Assembly: GCF_041734735.1 (NCBI RefSeq)
Contig: NC_134887.1
Span: 39,182,878 to 39,246,877 of the forward strand
Length of the DNA stretch: 64,000 nt
Reading direction: 5' to 3'
From: Babylonia areolata
Lineage: Eukaryota; Mollusca; Gastropoda; Neogastropoda; Buccinidae
This document shows, piece after piece, positions 38,456-50,600 of the stretch. Below the pieces are notes generated by a model. It did not search any database and had not been told where the DNA came from. It was given only the letters and a program-made list of their open reading frames with translations. The translations under genes and the position numbers were made by a program. The stretch's first letter is position 1. Each line of letters starts with the position of its first letter.

Positions 38456-39653
38456 CGTCAACCACCTTGTTTTATAAAGTGATACATTCTACACATGGAT
38501 TTACAACGTCAGTTCAGAAGTAATTTTATTTCCAGTATTAATTACTGCTTGGGATAATGAAAAGTGATTAGAAATTTAGTGAACCATTCACCCACATATT
38601 TTCAGATGATTACCACACACACACACACACACAAAGAAAACTATACAAACTCAAATATGAATAAATGAATTCATTATTCAAAATCACTGATTCCTCTTGA
38701 TGAATGTTTATGCTGAAATTTAGATAAAGTGCCTGACAATCAGATGGACTGTTTTGCTGAAGGACTGTTTTGCTGAAGAAGTTTGTATACAGCAATATCA
38801 GACAACTGCATTCTTGAAAAAAATAAAATAAAAAATTGAAAACTCATAACCACTCTTTAAACACTGATGATAAATTACAACATCCAACAACTCGTTTCAA
38901 TAATTTTTTATTTTTTTTTAACAACCACTTTTCCCATTCTCAAGTGAGCATTAAAAAAACAAAAAGATCATACATTTTACTGTTTTATTGTGAAATCAGT
39001 GATACGTTTTTCATGCATAAATACAGTGCACAAGCTTTAGCCTGCAGATAATGGGGAAAATGCACCAAAGATGTGAACATAGAAGAATGTAGATATGATG
39101 CAATATCAATTTGTGGAGACATTCTTTGACTACAAGATGTCTCGGCAAATCTTTCTCCAACGTTTAAAAAGATGTTTTTCAAACACTGAAAACAGATCAA
39201 ACATGTTAAAAAAAAAAAAAAAAGAGAAGACATTGTTAGCTCACTATTACATGTATTATTTTAACTCTGGAACAAATACCGCCCCCCCACCCCCACCCCA
39301 CGCCACCCCACCCCTCCCCAATTTTCCAGTCAATGCTGAAACTATCACTTGCTACTGCTCTTGTGTTGTAAGGTTTTGTCACATTCCTCGAGTTGACAAA
39401 AACACTGGCGCTACAGTGGGACTGTATATATACAGACTTGACTCACAAACGTTAACCAAGCGTACAAGCCAAAACCAAACATCTGATTATCACACAAGGC
39501 AGATCAGGGCTGATGGAATCAACGCAGGCAAAAAATTCCCCCAAGAAATGATATGATTTGCTGGGAACAACAACAACAAACCCTTGTGAGCGTGCACACT
39601 CATATGCTATACAAAGTCTGTGAGCAAATAAACGAATGAAAAAAAAAAAAAAG

Positions 39654-39929
39654 CTTGCTGTAAACCTAAATATAAACAACAAGAGCGGATGAAAAATGAC
39701 ATCAGAAGGTACATACCCCCATGGAAAAACTATGACAAGCTATCTCTTGCTGTAAACCTAAATATAAACAACAAGAGCGGATGAAAAATGACATCAGAAG
39801 GTACATACCCCCATGGAAAAACTATGACAAGCTATCTCTTGCTGTAAACCTAAATATAAACAACAAGAGCAGATGAAAAATGACATCAGAAGGTACATAC
39901 CCCCATGGAAAAACTATGACAAGCTATCT
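39654..39929. repeat. Three near-identical 92-bp tandem repeats
   Basis: Exactly 3 x 92 bp (39654, 39746, 39838), each starting CTTGCTGTAAACCTAAATAT. I saw one difference (GCGGATG to GCAGATG in the third), so the array is recent or homogenised, or an assembly effect. Confidence 0.97.
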
Positions 39930-40729
39930 AAACTGAATAACTTGTCAGCAGTATCACAGGCTGGGGTTTAAGTCGGGCCTTCTCCAACAAAAATAAGCAT
40001 CTACGACCAACAGACACATACACTCATCACCAATGAACGCAAGTTTTCTACGCATACTGCCGCAAAAATGTCAAACTCGCCTCCATCCTATCTGTCAGCT
40101 ATTCAACTTTCTAGTTTTCACATCATCTGATTGAGAAATTGTGCCAATCTTTTATTCAATTTTATTCTAATTTTGAACTCTTTTAAGCTTTAATCATCAA
40201 ATATGCTCTTCTTTTGAGAAGAATCTCACCTGAAACTAGCTTAACCTTGTGGTGATTTTATTCTTTCTTAAAAAATCTAAGTTTTGGAGCAAGACAAATA
40301 TCATAAAACACACATTCTGTATCAGGCTTTTATCCTGACAAAGCATGTCAACTGCGCAGAAAAGCGATGGTGAAAACACTGGGCACTAACACTTCAACAT
40401 CAGGGAACTAACACAATTTACTCCCACACTTAAAATATGTACACCTTGATTCAGCAACCACTTCATAGAACAAAACAACTAACAATAACTACAACAACTG
40501 AAGTCCAGCAAGTTCTCATGAACTGCTAAGAGAAATGAGGAACAAAAGGTAACAAGAAACATAAAATGAAGTTTTCTAAATATGATGGACAGAAGCGAAA
40601 TTTATGAAGGCAGTCTGAAACAGAAATGAGTGTGTGTGTGTGTGTGTGTGTGTAACACAATGACAAACTTTTACATGCATGTACATACGTGTGGCTAGCA
40701 GCCTGGAAACATCTGTACGGCTGGGTGTC

Positions 40730-40812
40730 TTTTCACTGTTAGCCCCGCGAAATTTTGACCAAGCAGAGCAAACGGATAGGCCTAGTTTGCATCAGTTTGA
40801 CATGGTATAGTA
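40730..40812 (+). repeat. Short repeat module shared with 5350-5437
   Basis: CTTTTCACTGTTAGCC[C]CGC, CAAGCAGAGCAAAC[G/C]GATA, GGCCTAGTTTGCATCAGTTT. Both copies lie against or inside a family 2 SINE. Confidence 0.7.
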
Positions 40813-40829
40813 TATGACACCAGAAACGG

Positions 40830-41212
40830 TCCTCTCTTATGGACATGATAAGTGACCTGAGCACAGGACTTCCAATCTGACTGCTCCTGGGTGAATCCCG
40901 ACCACATCTGGTAGGTTAAGGGAGGAGATTTTTCACATCTTCCAGGTTCAGAGATGTGCATGCCTGCTGGTGCCTTGACCTCCTCCATGTGTATACAATG
41001 CACAACACCAAACACCCACTTTAAAGATCCCGCAGTCAGCGTTTGATCGGTTATGGAAACACAAAACATTACCCAGCAATGACAACCCTGAACATGGAAT
41101 ATGGCTGCCTTAATAGCAGGGTATAAACAATCAAACAGGGGGAAATAAATCCTGTACATGCAAGTGAGTGTGGTGGGAGTTGTAGCCCACAAAACCTGAG
41201 AAAGGAAGACAC
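40830..41212 (+). mobile_element. Family 2 SINE, old and diverged
   Basis: GGTTAAGGGAGGAGATTTTT, GGTTATGGAAACACAAAAC, GGAATATGGCTGCCTTAATA and GTGGGAGTTGTAGCCCAC follow the family order with many changes. Confidence 0.7.
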
Positions 41213-43833
41213 AGATTCCTGGGGATTCCAGTCGCCTTGCTACAGTGCAGCATCTTGCGGTATTCTCGTCAAAGCTGTGCAAAGCTCTTGTTTTCATACT
41301 GTCAGTTTGTTTATTGTATGTCTATCCTCCCTTTTCCACACACACATACACACACTAAAAATACCTAATCACACCAATAATCGAGCATTCTACAGGCCAG
41401 CAACATAATTTCTTGTTTTTGACAGTAACACACACACAAAAAAGAAGAAAAAAAACCTCAACAAATTGTACAAAACCTAGAAATTTCCCTTGCAACGATT
41501 CAGTCAGTCAGGTCGAGACTGAAACACAAGAAAGCGGCATGATCAAAATTCAGTGTCTACGCCTGTTAAGCGATGCAAAAACGGCAAGCAACTACAACCT
41601 TGAAACTGGTGTTCGCTTCAAATCTGACTCAAAGAGAGGCACCTTCACTGCCCTGAAGACTTCAAATTAAAATCATGCAGACCTAACAAATTCTCAACAA
41701 GTAAGAAACATAAAACGGCAAAACAGCAGGTTTTCTTTTTCTTCTTCTTCTCTCTTTTTTTAAAATTTGTTTTATTAATTTCTATTCTTTATTCACTTCC
41801 CTTTCTTTATCATTCTAATAGGAACCAAAATGAAATGTAATTTTGCATCAGTTAATCGATTACAGTTTAAACATGATTGATCTGTTAAAAAAAACAAAAA
41901 AACACCATGACTTGACAAGTAATATTGTGAACTCTGCTAAAACAAGCCAGCAGAAAAAAAAGCCAGCAACAACAAAAAACAATTAGCAATCAACAGATGA
42001 AAAAAATAAATAAATAAAAAAGGTAACAGAGAAAATCAAAGGAAGAATAAAAAAAACAAATGAAACTGCTTCATGCTTTAGGTGCACAAAAAACCTAAAG
42101 GCTGAACACCAAAGGAATCACATCGCAAGTCCACACTATTCATTCATTTAGACTGGGTTATTTAGAAGCTGTTACTTATCATCACCATAAAACATGATTA
42201 ACTTCTTCAACTTCTTCAAAGGAAGAATAAACTCACCGTCAATACAAATGGTGATTCCTTCCTTCCAAACAAAAAAAAAATGATTACATCTTTTACCAAA
42301 TCAACTTCACAGGCAGTAGAATACACACATAATATCCAGGACGATGCTGGTTTTGATATACATCAAAATTGGTACCCACCAGTAAAAAGTTAATCACTCA
42401 CCAGTTTCTTCTTTATAAGTCAAAAGTGACAGAGAATCAGTTTCACACAGCTCAGAATACGAGAGGAAAGACTGAAGACCATCAGAAAATCAGCGGCGAA
42501 ATAGTGTTCAAAACAGAAAAGGCGTTTCACCAATCAATGTGCACACTTGGCGAGGCTTGATTCAAGAATGGAAGGAATAGAATGCATGAAATTCATGGCA
42601 AAGAACCGACTGAGCATGATTATGCTGGCCTGCAACTGGCACTTCATGAAACTGAACTCTACCTAGCGCACGCACACATGTATGCACACACAACACTGCT
42701 CCCATCCCACTGTTTAAGAAACAGAAGAGAAATACAAATACAGGACTTGGAAAAAAAAAGAAAAAAAAAAGACCCACACCATAACCTGTAACCCGAGAGG
42801 AACTTCACCATTATAGCATTCACCGCCACACTACCAACGCTCCACTGTACTCATTTCCCACAAAAAAGGACTATTTCCCTTACTTTCAGACCCACACACA
42901 AGTCACAGTTTCAAACACACACAGCAGTCATTTTTTCCATTTCAAAAATCTTCTAAAGACTCTTTGGAGTCAAAGACTCAACGCCGGTGTTGCCAAGCTG
43001 ACCAACTGCCTTTGACCTCAATGTCTTGTAAATTGGTGAAACTGCAAAACAACTGGACAAAACGTTTTTAAGGAATGTCTAACCAGTAGTGATTCTTGCA
43101 TTCCACCAGCATGTTGCCTCACAGAATTGCCTGATATAGGACTTTGGTGCTGTGCACAGAAACCCATCTCTGAAAGAAGCCGTCCAAATCGAGAGAAGAA
43201 AGCCTAGCCTCAACTGGAAAACTGGCCTGGAACTCTCCACAATTCATGGCAGTCTGTTGTAGCAACACTACAGTTGGGGCGGGCGCCTGTGGCTAGACAA
43301 CTTCAGTGCAGCCATGGACTTAATTAAGTTCATTCACAGCCTTTCCAATAACCCAAGACTTTCCTGTATCCATTTTGCTGAGGAAGGTGGTGTGAAACCA
43401 ATGAACTAAACATGTAAGTTCAAACTTTTCGATTCTGAGTAAAGGAAACGTTCTTCTTATAAAAAAAAATTTTTTTTAAATCTAAAGAGTCTCTCACACA
43501 CAGAGAATGAGTTACATGATAAAACTACAACTGAGCAATGACCAGCAAGTTAGTTCAAGAACAAGAAAAAAGTTTTAAAAAGTTATACACTGACATACAA
43601 TATCATACACATCATAACCATCATCAACTGCAAAGAAGCACATGGGCGGGTGAATGGGGGCAGAGGCTGTGGGAGGTGGGGTGAGGGGTGAGGGGTGGGG
43701 GTGGAGGTCTGGGGGAGGACGATGGGGGGCAGGTAACCTTCAGCAGTGCCATGTCCTGGGGTCGGACGACAGGCTGGCACCACAAGACGAGGAGCTTGTG
43801 ACCTGTGACCTGTGACCTGAGGCCTGTGCCCCC

Positions 43834-43946
43834 TCACCAGAAGGCCTTCAGTCTGCGGGCAGTCTCCTCCAGGAAGTCCACATGGCTGGCGTACAGCTTC
43901 ATGCTTCCGTGCAGGTCCATCCACTGCACCCCGACTGCGTCGTCCC
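43834..43946 (-). CDS. NUDT9: NUDT9-like terminal exon 8
   Basis: The acceptor on the - strand is TTGTCCGACAG. GG completes Gly, then [28 protein letters not shown] and ARRLKAFW, then TGA at 43836-43834. It corresponds to [22 protein letters not shown] in human NUDT9 but ends sooner. Confidence 0.93.
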
Positions 43947-46235
43947 CTGTCGGACAAAGGAACACATTGGTTCTGGTGAACTTCTTCTTCGTTCGCTGGC
44001 TGCAACTCCCACATTCACTTCTATGTACACTAGTGGGCTTTTACATGCATGACCGTTTTTGCCCTGCCATGTAGGCAGCCATACACCATTTTCAGGGGTG
44101 TGCATGCTGGGTATGTTCTCGTTTCCATAACCCACCGAACGCTGACATGGATTACAAGGTCTTTAACGTGCGTATTTGATCTTCTGCTTGCGTATATATA
44201 CACACAAAGGGGGATCAGGCACAAGCAGGTCTGCACATCTGCTGACCTGGGAGATGGGAAAAATCTCCACCCTTTACCCACCAGGCGCTGTTACTGAGAT
44301 TTGAACCCAGCACCCTCAGACTGAGAGTCCAACACTTTTAACCACTCAGCTGTTGTGCCCATCAGTTCTGGTAAACATGTCCTAAAATGCTGTGGTGGCC
44401 TAGCGGTCACCCGTCTGTCCAGGAAGCGAGAGAATCTGAGCGCTCAGGATCGCATCCAATCCAACTCTTGCCAGTATCCCCACCCCCCCGCACCCCCTCC
44501 AACCCCCCACTTGACTGGTGATCTGGATGACAGCCATTCAAATGAGAAGATAAATCAAGGTCTCGTATGAGGCATACACTTAGCACACCTGAAAGATCCC
44601 ACGCCAACAATACGGTTGTCCCTGGCAAAAAATTCTATAGGAAAATGAACTTTGATGGGAAAATAAATACACTTGCAAGCAGGAAAAAGGATTCAGCACC
44701 AAAAAAAGGAAATGGGTGGTGCTGCACTGTAGCGATGCGCACTCCCTGAGAACAGCAGCCCAAATTCCACCCACAGAAATCTGTTGTAGCAAAAGAATAA
44801 CACAACACAATACACTCTATAGGCAGGAGAGATGATGATGATGATGTTTTATTGAAAAAAACACGTAAGGTTCATTCCAATGGGGAGTTGGGGGATAGGT
44901 CATTCAGCGTTAAAAAAAGAAAAAAAAAAGAAAAAGAAATCATTTTCATGTAGACAGACATTGTCATGAAGCGTAGCAGAAGATGAACCCAAAGCCAACT
45001 GGCGGCAAACAGTTAAGGCTTCAGACCAGTCAACAGACAAACTGGGTTGACACCAGCTAACTGGCTGAGGACTGCAGAGAGTGGAGTACTTTGGCTTGCT
45101 TCATGTGCCCAACAACACAGAAGCATCCAAGTCAGTCACCAAACAAAAAATTCCATACTTTTACCAGACCCTTTCTAGACCAGACCGAAAAAAATTTCCT
45201 TATACCAAACTCAAAGCCAAAGTGAAAGAGAAAAATTGCCTGCAACATCACTGATAAAAAAAATCAGTGGATAAGCTGGTATTAATGGGTTTGTTGTTTG
45301 TTTTGTTTTTTTGTTTTGATTGTTTGCTGTTTTTAAATGCATGAAGTTTTGCTGAATGGTACTGGTAATTTTTCAAAAAAATCAAAATTCCAAGATTATT
45401 CCAGACACTGAAGGGCCATACATACTTTCCAAAGACTTTTTCAGCCCTGGAAATTGTTCTCCCCCGCCACCCCCCTCCCTTGAGACTTTCCCCAGACTTC
45501 CACGATTCTGTTCAAACCCTGTAACGATCAATCAAAACTCGGGAAATGCTTTACACTGACACCCCACCCCACCAACTCCCAGGCAGACAGACATACAGAG
45601 CAATCCCAGACACCCCCTTCTGACCTGCGTTCAATCTGAAGTTGGCCACACTGCTGCCGTTGTCGTCGTGAAAGTTCATGGCGATGGTTTCCATCCAGGC
45701 GTTGTCTGTGTTGCGCGGGTCGTCTACATAGCCACGGTATATCTGGCAACAGTCACATCACAGACACTGCAATATCCAGGCATCAGAATTCCCCACATCC
45801 CAATCCTTTGAAGAAGGCAGGAGACTAGGGCTCACCCAGGCCCCTGCGGGTGATGGAAGACATGATAGCGATTAAACAACTGATATAGATGGTGCCCACA
45901 CTCGTTTGCAGGAAGTGCGCAAAAACAGAACAAGCCGTTTAAGGACACTATACATGCACAAAAACAGAACAAGCCGTTTAAGAATACCATTTGAGAATAA
46001 GATTGCGCTCAAAAAAAAAAAAAAAAAAAAGAATCCGTGGCTGCCAGAGCTGAAACCATGGGTTGGCAGTCCCCCCCATCCTCTGAAATCAGCAGATCCA
46101 TGCACCATTCTGATGCCAGCAGAAAGATGAATTTCAACACCTGTATGTGGACAATAAACCAGTCTGGAGTCTCAAGATTTTTAATGACTCACTTGTGCTA
46201 ACAAAGTGAGTCTATGTTTTAACCCGGTGTTCGGT

Positions 46236-46270
<35 letters not shown>

Positions 46271-47633
46271 ATGTGTCTGTGTGTCCGTGGTAAACTTTAA
46301 CATTGACATTTTCTCTGCAAATACTTTGTCAGTTGACACCAAATTTGGCATAAAAATAGGAAAAATTCAGTTCTCTCCAGTCATCTTGTTTAAAACAATA
46401 TTGCACCTCTGGGATGGGCACAAAAAAAATTAAAAAAAGAAGCCTAATTATATGCAAACTGCATTTACTGTAATATTTATATTTTTTGTATTCTCTAAAC
46501 TTGCACTTTGATCTGATATTCTGACCCAACAACAAGAGGAGTCATTATTATCATTTTTTGTTCAAACAGGAACTTCTTTTGCTAAGCATGGAATTTTTAT
46601 TTATTTTGCAAACGTTTTGGTGCAGATAGTAAAAAAGGGAAATTACTCTGTAATTAATACTAGGGGACTTAATTTATCACAAGTGAGTCTTGAAGGCCTT
46701 GCCTCTCTTGTTCAAAATGAATTTGGTTTCATTAATCTAACATACCTACCTACCGTGACCCACTTGGTGCAGACTCCAGCAGGGCTCCGATTCCCTGTCC
46801 CGTGCAAAATACTACTCGGCCCAAGAGGAGAAATCTTTAAGTAGGTGCAGCTAGTAGCCTCCCTTATACATTACCTCCCTTCTGTTTACATATGCAGCAG
46901 CGCCCGCTTTGAAGCAATATTTTATAGATCTTTCTCTCTCTCTCTCCACCCCCCCGCCCCCCAACCATCCTCCCAACCACCGTATTTGTTCTTGTGTTGA
47001 TTGGTATGTTCAATGTAGGGAGTTGGGAGAGCTCCGTCAGCTGTGATTGACATTACATGTTTTTACAAAAAGTATCTTTAACCAGTTTGTATTCTTTTTC
47101 TCCTTCTTCTTCATTTTTCTTTCTTTCTTTCTTTTCAAATATTATATTCGAAGCATGACTGCAACAGTGCACTCAGCTGCTGTAGGGCCGGTCCACAGAA
47201 ACAGCTGTACTGATGGACTACAAAGGGTTAAGAGAAAGATGCTCCACAGAAACAGCTGGACTGATGGGCTACAAAAGGTTAAAAGAAAGATGATCTTATG
47301 ATCCTGCCTCTTTATTTGTACGTTTCTCACCTCCACTCCTTTTGCGAACAAATCGTTGATGTGCTTCTCCATGGTTTTCTTTTCTTCTGAGGACGCTTCC
47401 AACGAGTTGAGGGCTTCCTCCCCGAATTCCCGTTTGATGGTCATGGTGATGACTTCCCCTGCGTCCACCATGCCCTGCAAGACAAAATCTTTTTACTTTT
47501 CTTTTTTCTTTTTCTTTTTTTCTTTTTTTTTTTTTTTTGCATACACACACACACTCTCTCTCTCTCTCTCACACACACATAAACACACACACAACACTCT
47601 CACACACACAGACACAACACTCACACACACATG

Positions 47634-47665
<32 letters not shown>

Positions 47666-50600
47666 GACTACACACACACATACACTACACACACACACAC
47701 ACACACAGAGTCTGACTCACTCCGGGTAACGCCCATTCGTTGTTGTCTCTTCGCTGCACAGCAATGAATTGCAACACTGGGCAACCGTCCTTCATCACTT
47801 TATCTCCATTTGCATCCCGTTTCCATCTACAACGAAAAAATCCATGACCACTGTTTCACAATCCTGACTCCCGTTTCACAATCCCCCCCGAGTCTCCATT
47901 CATAATACAGAGAAAAAAAACCTTTGACAACTACTGTCTCCCCAACCCCTGCCATTTCTTCTCTTCTTCTCCTGCGTTCACTCGTATGCACACGAGTGGG
48001 CTTTTACGTGTATGACCGTTTTTTACCCAGCCATGTAGGCCGCCATACTCCGTTTTCGGGGCTGTGCATGCTGGGTATGTTCTTGTTTCCATAACCCACC
48101 GAACGCTGACATGGATTACAGGATCTTTAACATGCGTATTTGATCTTCTGCTTGCATATACACACAAAGGGGGTTCAAGCACTAGCAGGTCTGCACATAT
48201 GTTGACCTGGGAAATCGTAAAAATCTCCACCCTTTACCCACCAGGCGCCGTCACCGTGATTCGAACCTGGGACCCTCAGATTGACAGTCCAACGCTTTAA
48301 CCACTCGGCTATTGCGCCCGTCAACCTGCCATTTCAATTTATAACTGCAGTACAATACAGTTGTGCCAATTTAGCTGGAAACTTGCTGGTAACAGTCGAG
48401 ATTTTTAAACATTTTGGCAGGGTTATGCACAAATATTACTGTCATCACTTTGAAATGCCTGAATAGTTGTCTACAATAGAAAAAAATTGTGAAAAAGCTC
48501 AGATTCAGAATCCTTATTCATTTTCCTTCACAAAACATTTACTTTGCTTTTGAATCTCCTATAATATTTGTACTAGATTTTTTTTTGTTTTGTTTTTTTG
48601 ACTGATTACCCCTGAATCCTCAAAATTCCCTGGCAAGGGGAGAGTATTAAAAAAAAAATCTCTGGCACTGAATGGTTGAATCATTAAGCTTCTTGAAGGC
48701 AAACAAGAACTGGCTGTGCTGAGGATGTCAACATCTGATATATCATCACCAGATGTCAAAAACTTGTAAGAATGGGGGCAAAATAATAAATTCAAAGCCA
48801 CACACACACACACAAAAAATGCCAAACAGGCAAACAACACAGCAGAATGGGCAGCTAGCTAGCGCCCATCCCAGTGTCCACACTATCACTGCCTCATCAT
48901 CAAAGCAAAACAGCTAGAGAGAGAAGATAAACAGCATCAAGGTATGACACAAAATACATCACATGCCTTGTGACGATCGGGTCCGCAGCGTGGTTGGGGC
49001 CCCACCTGCCTAGCAACCCTCTGCCAACAACACCTGTGCGACCTACAGGGTTCCTGCAAAAAAAAACAAAACAATAACAAACAATAAATACATCAGTGTT
49101 TCTCAAAGGGTATGCAGAGGTGCCAACCCCTGTCAAGTGTTTGCAGGAACAATCTGGAAATTTGGTAGTAACATTTTGAATTTGGTAGGAAGACTTTGGA
49201 CTCTAAGCCACATGAGCAAATGTACATTTTATCTGCAAGGCATACAAACACTTGATTTAGCCATGTTCTCTCTTGTTCAAGCAAATGATTAAGCTGACTG
49301 GTCCACTCGATGCTGTTTAAATGTAAACACGCACGCGACTAGCTGATCATCATCATGTGAGACCAAGGTTATTAGTGACTGCCCTGGCCTCGTGATCGAT
49401 AGACCTGTGTAGAGTGTCTGGGTAATGATACAACAGGAAAGCATGTGACCATGCTACGTAGCTGAAAATGAACTCGTCAGAACAATTTTAACATTGGCGT
49501 AACGTCAGAACAAACAGTGATCGAGCATAAACAAAATACGGCGAAATCGTAACGGTTGGCATCTCTGGGCATGACATGCCATGGAAGAACTGGTCTGGCA
49601 TCGGGACTTCTGATCCAGTATTCACCAATAATAAGCATCTAAACATAGTGTTCTGTCCTTGGGGAAAGGCACATCATTCTGATTTACCTCAGCAGTAGGA
49701 CCTCCCCTTCCCATGCCAAGCCCTAGATACAGGTGATACAAGTTCACTGTGCTGATGGCTGTAAAAGACTAGGATCTTTAACCCTTTTTTTTTTTTTTTT
49801 TTTTTTTTAGTATACTTTGGGGGGGGGCGGGAGGGTTGTAAGAGGTGGGGGACGGGGGGGGGGGGGGGGTCTTCTTCTTCTTTGTTCCTGGGCTGCAACT
49901 CCCACCTTCACTTGCATGTACACGAATGGGCTTCTACGTGCAAGACTGTTTTTACCCCACCATGTAGGCAGCCATAATACATTTTCGAGAGTGTGCATGC
50001 AGGGTATGTTCTTGTTTCCATAACCCACCGAACACTGACAGGGATTACAGGATCTTTAATGTGAATATTTCATCTTCTGTTTGCTTACACACATGTAGGG
50101 GGTTCAGGAAAAAGCCGGTCTGCACGTATGTTGAACTGGGAGATCGGAAAAATCTAAATCCTTTATCCACCAGGCGCCTTTTACAGAGATTCAAAGGACC
50201 CTCAGATCGAAAGTCCAACACTTTAACCACTCGGCTTAATGCCACTGTAACAACATGGCGAGATGAAACAGAAACCTTTTTTTTTCTGTTTTTTTAATTT
50301 TTTTTTAAACAGCTTTGATTCTGAAAGATACACCACACCTTGGCGTATGTCATCAAGTTTTTGTTCACAGCATATCTTCACCACTTTTGACTATGAAAGA
50401 CACACCATACTTTGGGCATGTGTTACAAAGTTTTTGTTCACAGCATATCTTCACTGCTTTTGGCTCTGAATGACACACCATACCTTGGGCATGTGTTACA
50501 AAGCTTTTGTTCACAGCTAAATCTTCACTGCTTTTGGCTCTGAATGACACACCATACCTTGGGCATGTGTTACAAAGCTTTTGTTCACACAGTTAAAATC

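Larger units (their letters stand above)
38430..43833 (-). other. Probable long 3' UTR or 3' flank of the NUDT9-like gene
   Basis: AT-rich, without recognised coding sequence on either strand. It holds a 3 x 92-bp tandem repeat, a GT tract (40630-40652) and a family 2 SINE. The UTR assignment is inference from position. Confidence 0.35.

Noticed and set aside
43583-44135. 143-residue frame overlapping NUDT9 exon 8
   Set aside because: It reads exon 8 out of frame and runs into a SINE and C-rich flank; the conserved frame is the one ending in KLYASH..KAFW.
48955-48967. A GT donor at CAT|GTGATG for NUDT9 exon 4
   Set aside because: It adds four bases and shifts the frame into exon 5, destroying the invariant TRWKRD sequence.
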